Part shown: positions 1-9,289 of the stretch, piece after piece
Numbering within the stretch: the first letter of the stretch is position 1
Layout of the letters: every line of letters begins with the position of its first letter
Assembly: GCA_002361735.1 (NCBI GenBank)
Contig: DETS01000011.1
Span: 29,524 to 93,523 of the forward strand
Reading direction: 5' to 3'
Source of the DNA: Lachnospiraceae bacterium UBA3282
GTDB lineage: Bacteria > Bacillota > Clostridia > Lachnospirales > Lachnospiraceae
Length of the DNA: 64,000 bases
The notes under the pieces: generated by a model
Seen by the model: only the letters and a program-made list of their open reading frames with translations
Told to the model about the DNA's origin: nothing
The model's database searches: none
Translations under genes and position numbers: made by a program

Positions 1-338
1 CAATCCATGGCGTTATTCGGCTTATGAATAAAATCCAGCGCCCCCAGCTCCAGCGCATCCAGCGTGACCTTTGCGCCGTCACGAGTGTCAGTGCTCACCA
101 TGATGATCTTTGCCTGGATTCCTCTTTTCTGCAGCTGCCTCAAGAGCTCCAGCCCGTTCATCTGCGGCATGTTGACATCCAAAACCACAGCATCATAGTT
201 TTTTCTGCTGAGCAGATTCAATGCATCCAGACCGTTTACCGCACGGTCCTGTACATGGAATCGTTTGTCTGATTCTATTATATCACAGAGCACCCTTCTC
301 ATGAGTGCAGAGTCGTCAACAATCAGTATATTTTTCAT
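1..338 (-). CDS. cheB: CheB N-terminal receiver domain (partial, runs off left edge)
   Basis: Protein-glutamate methylesterase of chemotaxis; CheB removes methyl groups from chemoreceptors when phosphorylated by CheA. Only about 112 N-terminal residues are in the window. They form a CheY-like receiver with acidic pocket D8/D9, phospho-acceptor D54 and K106 in a GALDFIHKP context, which is the CheB version of this loop. The start is the ATG at 338, with GAGGAGG and AAAGGA upstream. It follows the PilZ gene with no visible terminator, so it is read as part of the flagellar operon. The methylesterase domain is outside the window, so a stand-alone or other receiver fusion is not fully excluded. 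Confidence 0.85.
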   Translation of the reverse strand, partial: MKNILIVDDSALMRRVLCDIIESDKRFHVQDRAVNGLDALNLLSRKNYDAVVLDVNMPQMNGLELLRQLQKRGIQAKIIMVSTDTRDGAKVTLDALELGALDFIHKPNNAMD

Positions 339-444
339 TTCCTTTACCCTGCACCTCCTCTCTGTTTTGCATTCACCTGCTCTGTCCGTTATCCTCTATC
401 AAAATTTCTTTTCATATTTCTTTTCTTTCCTATCCAATCTTCCG

Positions 445-1161
445 TCACCTATGTACTTTTCTCGCCTCATCGAAGATATATTGGATGATTTCTTCCCGCT
501 CCTGCGGATCTACATTGACGTACTGCACACGATGATCGAACACCCCGGGGCGATGCTCCAGTTCGTTCACCGCCAGTACTTTGCCTACCAGACGATATTC
601 CTTTTCTTTCCCCTCCACCCGCAGATGATACTTACACAGGATCAGGCTGTTCACCTCATATGCGTAATAAGCGACAAAACGCAGACCGCCGCCGCTGATA
701 TCCACGATCACGCTGCTTTTTAAGGGAAGAGACGGCAAGAGCTCCTCCTGCGAAGCAACGGCGATCTCCTCCTCCTCGGCAAGCTGCCTGGAATCCATTT
801 CCAGAGCGCAGCTGAACCGATAATATTCCCTTCTCTGATAATTGCGCAGATTACTGGTCATATCCATCACCAGTACATACTGTCCGTTGTAACGGTATCT
901 GTCCACCACTCTGGCATTACACTGGTAGACCACATTGTCACCGTAAAAATACATATCGTACTCACCGTCCACCGGTAGGAGGATCAACTTCCCGTCCTCG
1001 ATCGGCATGGTAATCTCCATACGATCCTCCGTCAGCACTTTAAGTACCCGGCTGCGATGAACCTTTTCTTCTTTTTCCGCCTCCTGACCAAGACCCCTCT
1101 CAATTGCCCTCAGCTCCACTTCACCGCCCGGCACCACATACTTTGACAACAATTCCGCCAT
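445..1161 (-). CDS. YcgR/DgrA-like PilZ domain flagellar brake protein
   Basis: A 238-residue protein with a YcgR-N-like beta domain (about residues 1-100) followed by a PilZ domain. The c-di-GMP binding signature is present: RREYYR at 110-115 and DISGGG at 154-159. Proteins of this type bind c-di-GMP and slow the flagellar motor or its switch in Escherichia coli and Bacillus subtilis (established for YcgR/YpfA). The gene sits after flhG in the flagellar operon, which fits such a role. It is the only evident c-di-GMP receptor on the flagellar side of the window. Start ATG at 1161. Confidence 0.9.
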   Translation of the reverse strand: MAELLSKYVVPGGEVELRAIERGLGQEAEKEEKVHRSRVLKVLTEDRMEITMPIEDGKLILLPVDGEYDMYFYGDNVVYQCNARVVDRYRYNGQYVLVMDMTSNLRNYQRREYYRFSCALEMDSRQLAEEEEIAVASQEELLPSLPLKSSVIVDISGGGLRFVAYYAYEVNSLILCKYHLRVEGKEKEYRLVGKVLAVNELEHRPGVFDHRVQYVNVDPQEREEIIQYIFDEARKVHR

Positions 1162-1191
1162 ACACTACCTCCCGGCCACCTCTTTGGCATT

Positions 1192-2067
1192 CTATTTTCT
1201 GGAAATAATTTGAGAAAAAAACGCTGCCATCCCACGTCTCTTTACATTCTGATCCAACTCACGGTTCATCAGCTTCGCCGCCACCGCCTCATACGCCATG
1301 GCGGAACGCGCCTTCGGATTATCCAAGGACACGGGCATCTGCTGCATCACCGCCTTTGCAAGCTGCTGATCCTGCGGAATCATACCCAGATAGGAGATGG
1401 GCACTTTCAAATACCGCTCCACCACCGTTTGCAGTTTTGCATAGAGCGCCTGCGCCTCATTTTCTCCCGTCACCTTGTTTGCCAATACCCTGATCTGCGT
1501 CTTCTCCGACGAATACCGTGGGTGACGGCTCAGCGCTTTCAGCAGAGAATAGGAGTCCGTGATCGAAGTCGGCTCCGGCGTCGTCACCAGAAGAATCTCT
1601 CCGCTTGCCACCAAAAATTCCAGTACCGCATCGGCGATACCCGCCCCGGTATCCACAATGATCGTGTCCGCCATCTCGTCAAGCTCCGCCAGATCCGCAA
1701 TGATCGTGCTGAGATTATCCTTATCCAGATTCGACATTCCGGTGATCCCGGAACCCCCTGAGATAAACCCGACCTCCATAGGTCCCCAGGTAATGATATC
1801 TTTAATGCTCTTTCCCTGATAAATAAAATCACACAAGTTATGTTTTGGCACCGCACCGAACATGATCTCAATGTTGGCTAACCCGAAGTCCGCATCCAAA
1901 ATGATGACCTTCTGCCCCATCTTGCGAAACTGTATGGCAAGATTGATTGCCGTATTGGACTTTCCCACGCCGCCTTTGCCGCTGGTCACGGTGATGATTC
2001 TTGCCAAAGGACGTCTCGGCGGAGCGCTGCCCTTTATTATCCTTCTCAGTTGTTCAGCCTGATCCAT
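1192..2067 (-). CDS. flhG: FlhG/YlxH, MinD-type ATPase controlling flagellar number
   Basis: A 291-residue ParA/MinD-family ATPase. The deviant Walker A motif KGGVGKSN lies at residues 31-38, and the ILDADFGLAN and DTGAGI motifs follow. FlhG controls flagellar number and placement together with FlhF, whose GTPase activity it stimulates (known for the family). It lies directly downstream of flhF, 28 nt after its stop, as in most flagellated Firmicutes. A MinD-like amphipathic C-terminal helix is plausible at the Arg/Lys-rich tail but was not tested. Confidence 0.93.
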   Translation of the reverse strand: MDQAEQLRRIIKGSAPPRRPLARIITVTSGKGGVGKSNTAINLAIQFRKMGQKVIILDADFGLANIEIMFGAVPKHNLCDFIYQGKSIKDIITWGPMEVGFISGGSGITGMSNLDKDNLSTIIADLAELDEMADTIIVDTGAGIADAVLEFLVASGEILLVTTPEPTSITDSYSLLKALSRHPRYSSEKTQIRVLANKVTGENEAQALYAKLQTVVERYLKVPISYLGMIPQDQQLAKAVMQQMPVSLDNPKARSAMAYEAVAAKLMNRELDQNVKRRGMAAFFSQIISRK

Positions 2068-2095
2068 CCGGGCTTCCTCCTTAGTTTTTCACCGA

Positions 2096-3301
2096 TCAGT
2101 TCTTTCCACCGAGCAGTCTCTTGACCGTCTTTTGCGGATTAAAGTCTTCAATGTCATCCGGGACATTTTGCCCATAGGTCACATAGGACAGGGAAGCCCC
2201 TGTATAGAGCCGCAGATTCAGGAGATTTCCAAGCGTCGTTGTCTCGTCCAGTTTCGTAAAGATCAGCTTGTAGTCCGCCATCTCCTTATAAGAATCCGCT
2301 ATGCTGATCAGATCCCGGTACTTGGTGGTGGCGCTTAAGACCAGATGCACTTCCTTCTCAACCTTATCGTCAACAGAGTGAATAATATTACACATGTTAT
2401 CTTTTTGCGTGCTGTTCTGGTGGGAATGCCCTGCCGTGTCGATCATGATATAGTCGTAGTCTCTGAAATCCTCCAGCGCTTTGCCGATCTCCTCCACTGT
2501 ATAGATCACGCGGAAGGGCACCTCCAGAATATTGGCATAGGTACGCAGCTGCTCCGCCGCTGCGATACGGTAGGTATCCGCCGTCAGCAGGGCAACCTTC
2601 TTCTTTTCGTCCACCCGGAACTTAGAGGCGATCTTAGCAATGGTGGTGGTCTTTCCGACACCTGTCGGACCGATAAAGAATACCAGCTTAATGCCGTTTG
2701 CCGCAGGTTCGATACCGCTGGGCTTACCGAATTTCAGAATCATCTTTTGGTAGATATTTGCCAGCGCATAGTCAAAGGGGATATTGGGCTTATTGACGAG
2801 CTCAATCTCCTCGATGATCTCCTGCGCATATTTCTCGTCCACTTCATTTTCCAGCATGGTATCATGGAGCAGGCGCATGAATTTATCGGTCTCAGACTCC
2901 TCCTTCGAAGGGGCTGCCGCTTCTTCCTTTTCCTCTTTTTCCTTCTCCTCCGCGGGTTTCTGGAGCTGTTGTTCCAACAGAGATTGCAGGCTGTCCAGCT
3001 TTTCCTCGATGGCGCTGTTCGTATCCCGCTTTTCCGGCGTTTCCATAACAGGTGTTTCAGTAACAGGTGTCGTTTTACTGGAAGCAATCACATTGTTGAT
3101 CGCCGACACCGCCGCCGTGTACTTTTCACTCTCCTCTTCCAGCGCCACCGTCACTTCCACCATGGGCGCTTTCAGAAACGCGAAAAGGCCCTTGGATTTC
3201 ACGGGCTTCACATTCATGACGACAACGCCCTCTCCCAGTTCCTTTCTGGCGTTCTCGACCGCTTCCTTTTCGGTTTTGGCAATAAATTTCTTGATTATCA
3301 T
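2096..3301 (-). CDS. flhF: FlhF, SRP-type GTPase for flagellar placement
   Basis: A 401-residue SRP-family GTPase. The N-terminal B region (about 1-140) includes a stretch of alternating Glu/Lys around 115-135. The NG domain carries the P-loop GPTGVGKTTT at 211-220, then TADTYRIAA, IDTAGH and TKLDE. FlhF recruits early flagellar parts to the assembly site. Its ATG overlaps the flhA stop codon in the arrangement TAATG, which implies translational coupling with the export gate gene. Confidence 0.95.
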   Translation of the reverse strand: MIIKKFIAKTEKEAVENARKELGEGVVVMNVKPVKSKGLFAFLKAPMVEVTVALEEESEKYTAAVSAINNVIASSKTTPVTETPVMETPEKRDTNSAIEEKLDSLQSLLEQQLQKPAEEKEKEEKEEAAAPSKEESETDKFMRLLHDTMLENEVDEKYAQEIIEEIELVNKPNIPFDYALANIYQKMILKFGKPSGIEPAANGIKLVFFIGPTGVGKTTTIAKIASKFRVDEKKKVALLTADTYRIAAAEQLRTYANILEVPFRVIYTVEEIGKALEDFRDYDYIMIDTAGHSHQNSTQKDNMCNIIHSVDDKVEKEVHLVLSATTKYRDLISIADSYKEMADYKLIFTKLDETTTLGNLLNLRLYTGASLSYVTYGQNVPDDIEDFNPQKTVKRLLGGKN

Positions 3302-5343
3302 TATGCTGTCACCATCCCAACAGACTGTAATTCAATATTGGATTCCACCTCATTGTAAGACACAACGACCAGATCCCGATAGTAGTCCTCCGTCAGCTTC
3401 TTAAAGTAAGCGCGGACGATAGGCGAGGTAATGATGATGGGCATCTTGCCCAAGTCTTCCAGCTTCTTGACCTCCGCACCCACATTTTCCATGATCTCTT
3501 TGGTCTTTGCGGGGTCTAACGTCAGGTAAGCACCCTGTTCCGTCTGCTTGACGCTTGCCATGATCTCCTGCTCCAGCTTCGGATCGAGCGTCACGACGCT
3601 GGAAGTCTCGTTTGCCGGGAAGAACTTGCCGGAGATGGCACGCTTTAAGCTCTGTCTGACATACTCCGTGAGGATATCCGTATCTCTGGTGGTGGTCGCA
3701 TAGTCCGCCAGGGTCTCGAAGATGGTGAGCAGGTCCCTGATGGATATGCCTTCTTTTAAGAGATTCTGCAATACTTTCTGAATCTCGCCAAGCCCCAGAA
3801 GCTTGGGCACCAGTTCCTCCACGAGAGAGGGATTCGTCTCTTTTAAGTTGTCCACAAGACTCTGTACATCCTGCCGCGTAAGAAGCTCGGATATGTACTG
3901 TCTGATAATCTCCGTTAAATGCGTGGCGATAATGGACGGCGGATCCACGACCGTGTAGCCCATGCTCTCCGCACGCTCCCTCTGTCCTTCCGTGATCCAG
4001 ATCGCCGGCAGATGGAACGAGGGCTCGAAGGTGGGAATACCTGTGATCTCCTCCTCCACATAGCCGGGATTCATCGCCATATAGTGGTCAAACAGGATCT
4101 CTCCCTCACTGACCTGTACACCCTTTATTTTAATAATATACTGGTTCGGATTCAACTGTATGTTATCTCGCAGACGGATGATCGGCACAACAGTACCAAG
4201 CTCCAATGCGATCTGCCTTCTGATCATGACCACGCGGTCTAAGAGGTCTCCGCCCTGGTTCACGTCAGCCAGCGGGATGATACCGTAACCAAACTCCAAC
4301 TCGATCGGATCCACCTGCAAAAGAGAGGTGACATTTTCCGGCTGCCTGATCTCCTCCGCAGCCGCTTCCTCCTCGTCCGCCTCGTGTTCGATCACCGCCG
4401 TTTCGATCGTACCCGCCATGATCCTGCCGACCACGATAAAGACCAACCCGAGTCCCACGAAGACCACGGGGTTTAGAGGCGTCACGATTCCCAAAAAAGC
4501 AAGGACCGCACCCACCAGATAGAGCACCTTAGGCGTTCCGAAGAGCTGGCTGATCAGCACCGTGCCGAAATCCGCCTCCTTGGAGCCCTTCGTCACCAGA
4601 ATACCTGTGGCGAGGGAGATCAATAGAGACGGGATCTGGCTCACCAGACCGTCACCGATGGTGAGGATCGTATATTTGCTCATCGCCTCAGCCGCTTCCA
4701 TCCCCTGACGGAATACACCGAAGCCGATACCTCCTACGATATTGATAAAGGTAATGACCAAACCTGCGGTCGCATCTCCCTTTACATACTTCACGGCACC
4801 GTCCATGGAACCGAAGAAGGTCGCTTCTTCCTGTATCTTATCCCTGCGTTTTTTCGCCTCCTCATCCGTGATGGCACCGGTGTTTAAGTCCGCATCGATC
4901 GCCATCTGCTTACCGGGCATCGCGTCCAGCGTAAATCTTGCCGTTACCTCAGCCACACGCTCGGAACCTTTGTTGATGATCATAAACTGCACGATAATCA
5001 GGATCAGGAACACCAAGACACCGATCAAAAGATCGCCGCCGCCCACATATTCCCCGAAGGTCTGTACCACATTACCGGCGTCGCCCTTGGTGAGGATCAG
5101 CCTGGTGGAAGAAACGTTCAACGCAATCCTGAATACGGTCGTAAACAGCAGGATCGTCGGATAGAACGACATATTCAGCACTTCGTTGGCAAACATACAG
5201 CCAAACATAATGGTAAAGGCGACCGAGATATTGCAGGCAAGAAGCACGTCCAAAAGACCGGACGAAATCGGCACGATCAGCATGATAAATGCTGCCAACA
5301 GATAGAGCGCAACGCCAACGTCTCCAATCTTTAATTTCTGCAT
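3301..5343 (-). CDS. flhA: FlhA, flagellar type III export gate component
   Basis: About 680 residues: an N-terminal membrane domain with multiple hydrophobic segments (roughly residues 1-310) and a large cytoplasmic domain. FlhA forms the nonameric export gate ring that docks substrate-chaperone complexes and uses the proton motive force. Two starts are possible: GTG at 5346 or ATG at 5343. GGAGG lies 9 nt before the ATG, and I prefer the ATG. The gene follows flhB and overlaps flhF by one base at its stop. Confidence 0.96.
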   Translation of the reverse strand: MQKLKIGDVGVALYLLAAFIMLIVPISSGLLDVLLACNISVAFTIMFGCMFANEVLNMSFYPTILLFTTVFRIALNVSSTRLILTKGDAGNVVQTFGEYVGGGDLLIGVLVFLILIIVQFMIINKGSERVAEVTARFTLDAMPGKQMAIDADLNTGAITDEEAKKRRDKIQEEATFFGSMDGAVKYVKGDATAGLVITFINIVGGIGFGVFRQGMEAAEAMSKYTILTIGDGLVSQIPSLLISLATGILVTKGSKEADFGTVLISQLFGTPKVLYLVGAVLAFLGIVTPLNPVVFVGLGLVFIVVGRIMAGTIETAVIEHEADEEEAAAEEIRQPENVTSLLQVDPIELEFGYGIIPLADVNQGGDLLDRVVMIRRQIALELGTVVPIIRLRDNIQLNPNQYIIKIKGVQVSEGEILFDHYMAMNPGYVEEEITGIPTFEPSFHLPAIWITEGQRERAESMGYTVVDPPSIIATHLTEIIRQYISELLTRQDVQSLVDNLKETNPSLVEELVPKLLGLGEIQKVLQNLLKEGISIRDLLTIFETLADYATTTRDTDILTEYVRQSLKRAISGKFFPANETSSVVTLDPKLEQEIMASVKQTEQGAYLTLDPAKTKEIMENVGAEVKKLEDLGKMPIIITSPIVRAYFKKLTEDYYRDLVVVSYNEVESNIELQSVGMVTA

Positions 5344-5379
5344 CACGGTTCACCTCCTTTTCGCAAAATTTGTTATTTA

Positions 5380-6492
5380 TTACACCTTTCCCTGCAAGTG
5401 GTAGACAAAAGCCAGTACCTCCGCCACCGCCTGATAAAGCTCCGGCGGCACCACGCTGCCCACATCCACGTTCGCGTAGAGCATCCGGGCAAGGGGTTTG
5501 TTCTCTACGATCTCGATGTGGTTTTCCTTCGCCACATCCTTTATCTTCTGCGCCAGATAATCGGCGCCCTTTGCCACCACATAAGGGGCATCGTAAACCT
5601 CGGGTTCATACTTGATCGCCACCGCAAAGTGGGTCGGGTTCGTGATGACCACGTCCGCCTCAGGCAGCTGCTGCATCATACGGCGTCTGGATGCCTCCAT
5701 CATTCTCTGCCGCTGCTTACCCTTGATCTGCGGATCTCCTTCCTGGTTCTTATACTCGTCCTTGACCTCCTGTTTGGTCATCTTCATGTCGTTCTTGAAT
5801 TTGATCTTCTGGTAGGCAAAATCCGCAGCCGCGATCAGCATATAAAACAGGGAGATCCTGATCCCCAGATTGATCACCAGTGTGCCCACCAGCGCAATGC
5901 CCTGATTCAGGGAAATATCATAAAGCTGTAAGATGGGCGGCATGTTCTTTTTCAGATAATCAAACACCACATACCCGATCAGTACCAGCTTCAGGATCGA
6001 TTTAAGCAGCTCCACCAAAGAATTTTTGGAAAAAATACGCTTGAACCCGCTTACCGGATTCAATTTATTAAACTTTGGCTGAAGCGGTTTGCCTGTGATC
6101 TTCCATTTCACCTGCAGCAGATTCGCCACAAAAGCTACCAGGAAACCCACGAGCAAAAACGGGAGGATCGTCAACAGGATTCTTAACAAAGCCTCAATAA
6201 AGAGCATCCGAAAGGTCGACGCCTGAATGTGACCTTCGTAGAGCCTTGTGTATTCCGGGATCTGCGAATACAGTTCCTGCATCTCTCCCACAAAGTTGAC
6301 TCCGATGTTTTCCACCCAAATGCGAAACAGGAAAAAAGCGGCAAGCATCTCGAAGGCGCTGGTCACTTCCTTACTCTTAGCCACCTGTCCTTCTTTTCTG
6401 GCATCCTCCAGCTTTTTAGAGGTAGGTTCTTCTGTTTTCTCTCCGCCGGGACCATCTTTGGCGAAGAACTGGAGCTCATATGCTAAACTCAA
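5380..6492 (-). CDS. flhB: FlhB, export substrate specificity switch
   Basis: A 370-residue FlhB. Four membrane segments in the first 230 residues are followed by the cytoplasmic domain with the autocleavage motif NPTH at 285-288, where cleavage after Asn switches export from rod/hook to filament substrates (known mechanism). The start is TTG at 6492; no in-frame ATG lies nearby, and GGAGGGG stands just upstream inside the end of fliR. The fliR stop and this start overlap as TTGA, a coupling arrangement. Confidence 0.95.
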   Translation of the reverse strand: MSLAYELQFFAKDGPGGEKTEEPTSKKLEDARKEGQVAKSKEVTSAFEMLAAFFLFRIWVENIGVNFVGEMQELYSQIPEYTRLYEGHIQASTFRMLFIEALLRILLTILPFLLVGFLVAFVANLLQVKWKITGKPLQPKFNKLNPVSGFKRIFSKNSLVELLKSILKLVLIGYVVFDYLKKNMPPILQLYDISLNQGIALVGTLVINLGIRISLFYMLIAAADFAYQKIKFKNDMKMTKQEVKDEYKNQEGDPQIKGKQRQRMMEASRRRMMQQLPEADVVITNPTHFAVAIKYEPEVYDAPYVVAKGADYLAQKIKDVAKENHIEIVENKPLARMLYANVDVGSVVPPELYQAVAEVLAFVYHLQGKV

Positions 6493-7268
6493 ATCATCCC
6501 CTCCACAAAGGATACGATCATCCGCTTCATCTGTGAGAAGATATTATCCGCCAGAATCGGCATCATCCGCATCGACAAAAAGAGGATCGCCAGCCCCACA
6601 ACCACCTTAAACTGGATACCCACGGCAAACATGTTGAGCTGTGGAGATACCTTCGCCAACACGCCGAGCACACAGTTTAAGAAGATCATGGCACAGAAGA
6701 TCGGCAGGATGATTCGAAAACCGACCGAAACATATTCCCCCAGAAACAGGAGAACAGACGAAAAAAGTGCTTCCGTCTTAAACACCGCGCCATTGATCGG
6801 AATCAAAGTAAAGGTTTCCGCCAGCGCCCGCAAAAGGTACTGGTAGAGACCGGAAACAATCATAAACAGGGTGAACATATACTGGTAAAACACCCCGGTA
6901 AAGGTGGCCTGCTCCTTGGTTGCAGGATCAAGCAAAGAGACCATGGACAAACCGATCTCCATATCTGCGATGCTTCCCGCAAAGGAAGTCACCGAAGCGC
7001 ATATCTGTGCACCCCAGCCGACAACAAACCCCGTCAGCGCCTCCTTCATCACGATGATCGCATAGCCCAAAAGACTGTCATACACCACTTCGACCCGGTC
7101 GATCGAGTGAAAGAGCAGGTAGGACACAAAAACGGAAAATCCCACTTTTACTGTCCTAGGCACATTTGACATGCTGAAAAACGGAGCAGCGTATACAAAA
7201 CAGCTAATCCGCACCAGTATCAGTAAAAAATATTCCAAATCTGCATAGGTAAAGCTAATGTCTATCAT
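6489..7268 (-). CDS. fliR: FliR, flagellar export gate membrane protein
   Basis: A 259-residue polytopic protein with about six hydrophobic segments and the usual N-terminal pattern of FliR. Together with FliP and FliQ it forms the helical export pore of the flagellar type III apparatus (known structure). It sits between fliQ and flhB in the conserved fliPQR-flhBA order and overlaps flhB by 4 nt. The start is the ATG at 7268. Confidence 0.95.
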   Translation of the reverse strand: MIDISFTYADLEYFLLILVRISCFVYAAPFFSMSNVPRTVKVGFSVFVSYLLFHSIDRVEVVYDSLLGYAIIVMKEALTGFVVGWGAQICASVTSFAGSIADMEIGLSMVSLLDPATKEQATFTGVFYQYMFTLFMIVSGLYQYLLRALAETFTLIPINGAVFKTEALFSSVLLFLGEYVSVGFRIILPIFCAMIFLNCVLGVLAKVSPQLNMFAVGIQFKVVVGLAILFLSMRMMPILADNIFSQMKRMIVSFVEGMI

Positions 7269-7310
7269 AAAGCCACTTCCTAAAAACGGAATGTAGTCCT
7301 AATACCATTT

Positions 7311-7580
7311 TCAGCGCAGGTATTGATTAAAATCGGTCCACAAAATGGTCATAAACTCTACCATCTGGTTCATGATCCAGTGTCCCATAACGATCAGCGC
7401 CAGAAAAATCGCTAAAACCTTAGGCACAAAGGTGAGGGTCTGTTCCTGAATGGAGGTGACCGTCTGGAAAATACTGACGGCAAGACCCACGATCAGGGAC
7501 ACCAACAGCATCGGCGCCGAACATTTTATGATGGTAAAAATCGCCTGTTCGGCAATCGTCGTGACATCATTGACTGTCAT
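7311..7580 (-). CDS. fliQ: FliQ, flagellar export pore subunit
   Basis: An 89-residue protein with two transmembrane hairpin helices, the normal FliQ size. It is a subunit of the FliPQR export pore. GTG at 7583 is immediately followed by ATG at 7580. The purine-rich GAGAGG sits about 6 nt before the ATG, so ATG is preferred. It lies between fliP and fliR in conserved order. Confidence 0.95.
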   Translation of the reverse strand: MTVNDVTTIAEQAIFTIIKCSAPMLLVSLIVGLAVSIFQTVTSIQEQTLTFVPKVLAIFLALIVMGHWIMNQMVEFMTILWTDFNQYLR

Positions 7581-7624
7581 CACTCACCTCTCCCTTTCCC
7601 GGCACATTGTCCTATCCTTCAAAG

Positions 7625-8527
7625 CTATAGATTAAAGCTTTCCACCACGCCCTTGATCACCAGATACCAGCCGTCCGCAAGCACGAACAGCAAAATCTTA
7701 AACGGCATGGAGATCGTGGTCGGCGGCAGCATCATCATACCCATACTCATGAGAGTAGAAGCGACTACCATGTCGATCACAATAAACGGAATATAAATCA
7801 GGAAACCGATGATAAATGCCTGTCTGAGCTCGTTAATGATAAATGCGGGCACCAGAACGCTCATCGGGATATCGTCAAGTTCTCCGTTCCATTCGGTACG
7901 GTTAATGTCCATGAAGAAATAAACGTCATTCTTCTGGGTCTGCTTATACATAAACTGCCTGATCGGTTCGGCCGCCGCCTCAAAGGCTTCCTCCTGCGTC
8001 AATTCTCCCGCCTCGAAGGGTACCACCGCCTCCGTATAGACTGCCGTCATCGTAGGCTGCATAATAAAAAACGTAATAAACAGGGCAATACCGATCAGAA
8101 CCGTGTTCGGCGGAGCTGTCTGCGTATTCAGTGCCTGCCGCGTAAAATGCAGAACAATGATGACCCGGGTAAACGAGGTCAGCATAATGATCAGCGTCGG
8201 CGCGATCGCGATCAGCGTGAGAATGATCAGAATGCGCAATGCGCCATTCACAGTACCGTTCCCGCCGTCGTAAGTCACCGTCACCGTATTCGCAATATTC
8301 AGTTCAGCCAATTCTTCGGCAGTCTCAGACGCTCCGGGCGGATCCTGATTCGTCCTCTCCGCAGTGGTGCCGGTGAGATTGGAGTCCCGGTAAGGGGTAT
8401 CCGTCACCGTGGTCATCGTATCCTCCGCGGCAAAAACGATTTTCCCCTGACTAAGATACAATATGCCTGCCATCATCAGCAGGCATATATATTTTGCCAA
8501 ATAATATCCGGAAAAACATCTCTTCAT
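7625..8527 (-). CDS. fliP: FliP, flagellar export pore subunit
   Basis: A 300-residue FliP with an N-terminal signal-like segment (about residues 9-33). A Thr/Glu-rich extracytoplasmic stretch of about 60 residues follows, longer than in many FliP proteins. The conserved core begins near residue 95 with LTSFTRVIIVL, and the C-terminal membrane helices follow. FliP forms the pentameric core of the export pore. The ATG overlaps the fliO stop by 4 nt. Confidence 0.95.
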   Translation of the reverse strand: MKRCFSGYYLAKYICLLMMAGILYLSQGKIVFAAEDTMTTVTDTPYRDSNLTGTTAERTNQDPPGASETAEELAELNIANTVTVTYDGGNGTVNGALRILIILTLIAIAPTLIIMLTSFTRVIIVLHFTRQALNTQTAPPNTVLIGIALFITFFIMQPTMTAVYTEAVVPFEAGELTQEEAFEAAAEPIRQFMYKQTQKNDVYFFMDINRTEWNGELDDIPMSVLVPAFIINELRQAFIIGFLIYIPFIVIDMVVASTLMSMGMMMLPPTTISMPFKILLFVLADGWYLVIKGVVESFNL

Positions 8528-8907
8528 TCGTCTCGCCCGTCTTCTTTTTCCAGGATTTTTTCTCTCTGTATTTTGGCGAGCACGTCCTTAAAACCGGGCA
8601 CGCCACTGGTAGACCCCTCGGAAAACTGCAATTCCTCCTCGGGAATCTCTGATAACATTGTAACAGTATCTTTGCAGACTGCAAGCGCCAAATACTTCCT
8701 GCCGATCCTGACAAGCTGAATGTATTTGGTATTGGAAAGCCGCATCGCTTCCAAAAGCTCCATATTCATGCCCGCAGACTTTCCCTTCTGGTAACCGCCG
8801 ATCCATTTGGTCACCAGAGCCGTGACAGCCAGCACAAACACAAATAACAGCAATACTGTTATAAACTGCACATAGGAGTCAGCCCTATCCGATAATGCAA
8901 GGAGCAT
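8524..8907 (-). CDS. fliO: FliO-like flagellar biosynthesis protein
   Basis: A 127-residue protein with one N-terminal membrane segment (about residues 12-35) and a small cytoplasmic beta-rich domain, the FliO/FliZ pattern. FliO is an assembly scaffold for the FliP ring (known). The sequence itself is poorly conserved, so the call rests largely on topology and on its position directly before fliP. Its ATG overlaps the cheY stop codon as TAATG. Confidence 0.85.
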   Translation of the reverse strand: MLLALSDRADSYVQFITVLLLFVFVLAVTALVTKWIGGYQKGKSAGMNMELLEAMRLSNTKYIQLVRIGRKYLALAVCKDTVTMLSEIPEEELQFSEGSTSGVPGFKDVLAKIQREKILEKEDGRDE

Positions 8908-9269
8908 TATCCCACGACCTTCTTAACAGCCTCCAGTACACGATCTGCCTGGAAAGGTTTCACGATAAAGTCCTTTGCTCCGGACTGAATGGACTCGATA
9001 ACCATTGCCTGCTGACCCATCGCAGAACACATGATAACCATTGCACCCGGATCGCCTTCCTTGATCTTCTTGAGAGCCTGGATGCCGTCCATCTCGGGCA
9101 TGGTGATGTCCATCAGCACAAGATCGGGCTTAAGCTCGTTGTACTTTTCAACCGCTTTTGCGCCGTTCTCCGCCTCTCCTGCCACGTTATAGCCATTCTT
9201 GGTCAGGATGTCCTTGATCATCATTCGCATAAACGCTGCATCATCACATACTAAAATATTTTTTGCCAT
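8907..9269 (-). CDS. cheY: CheY, chemotaxis response regulator
   Basis: A 120-residue single-domain receiver with D9/D10, phospho-acceptor D54, Ser82 at the switch Thr/Ser position and K104. CheY-P binds FliM/FliY to bias motor rotation. Its place between fliY and fliO is the standard one in Bacillus and clostridial flagellar operons. The start is ATG at 9269. Confidence 0.95.
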   Translation of the reverse strand: MAKNILVCDDAAFMRMMIKDILTKNGYNVAGEAENGAKAVEKYNELKPDLVLMDITMPEMDGIQALKKIKEGDPGAMVIMCSAMGQQAMVIESIQSGAKDFIVKPFQADRVLEAVKKVVG

Positions 9270-9289
9270 CTCTCTTCTCCTATCACATA

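Noticed and set aside
2345..3358. Plus-strand frame of 337 codons
   Set aside because: It is opposite flhF, which is complete with all GTPase motifs.
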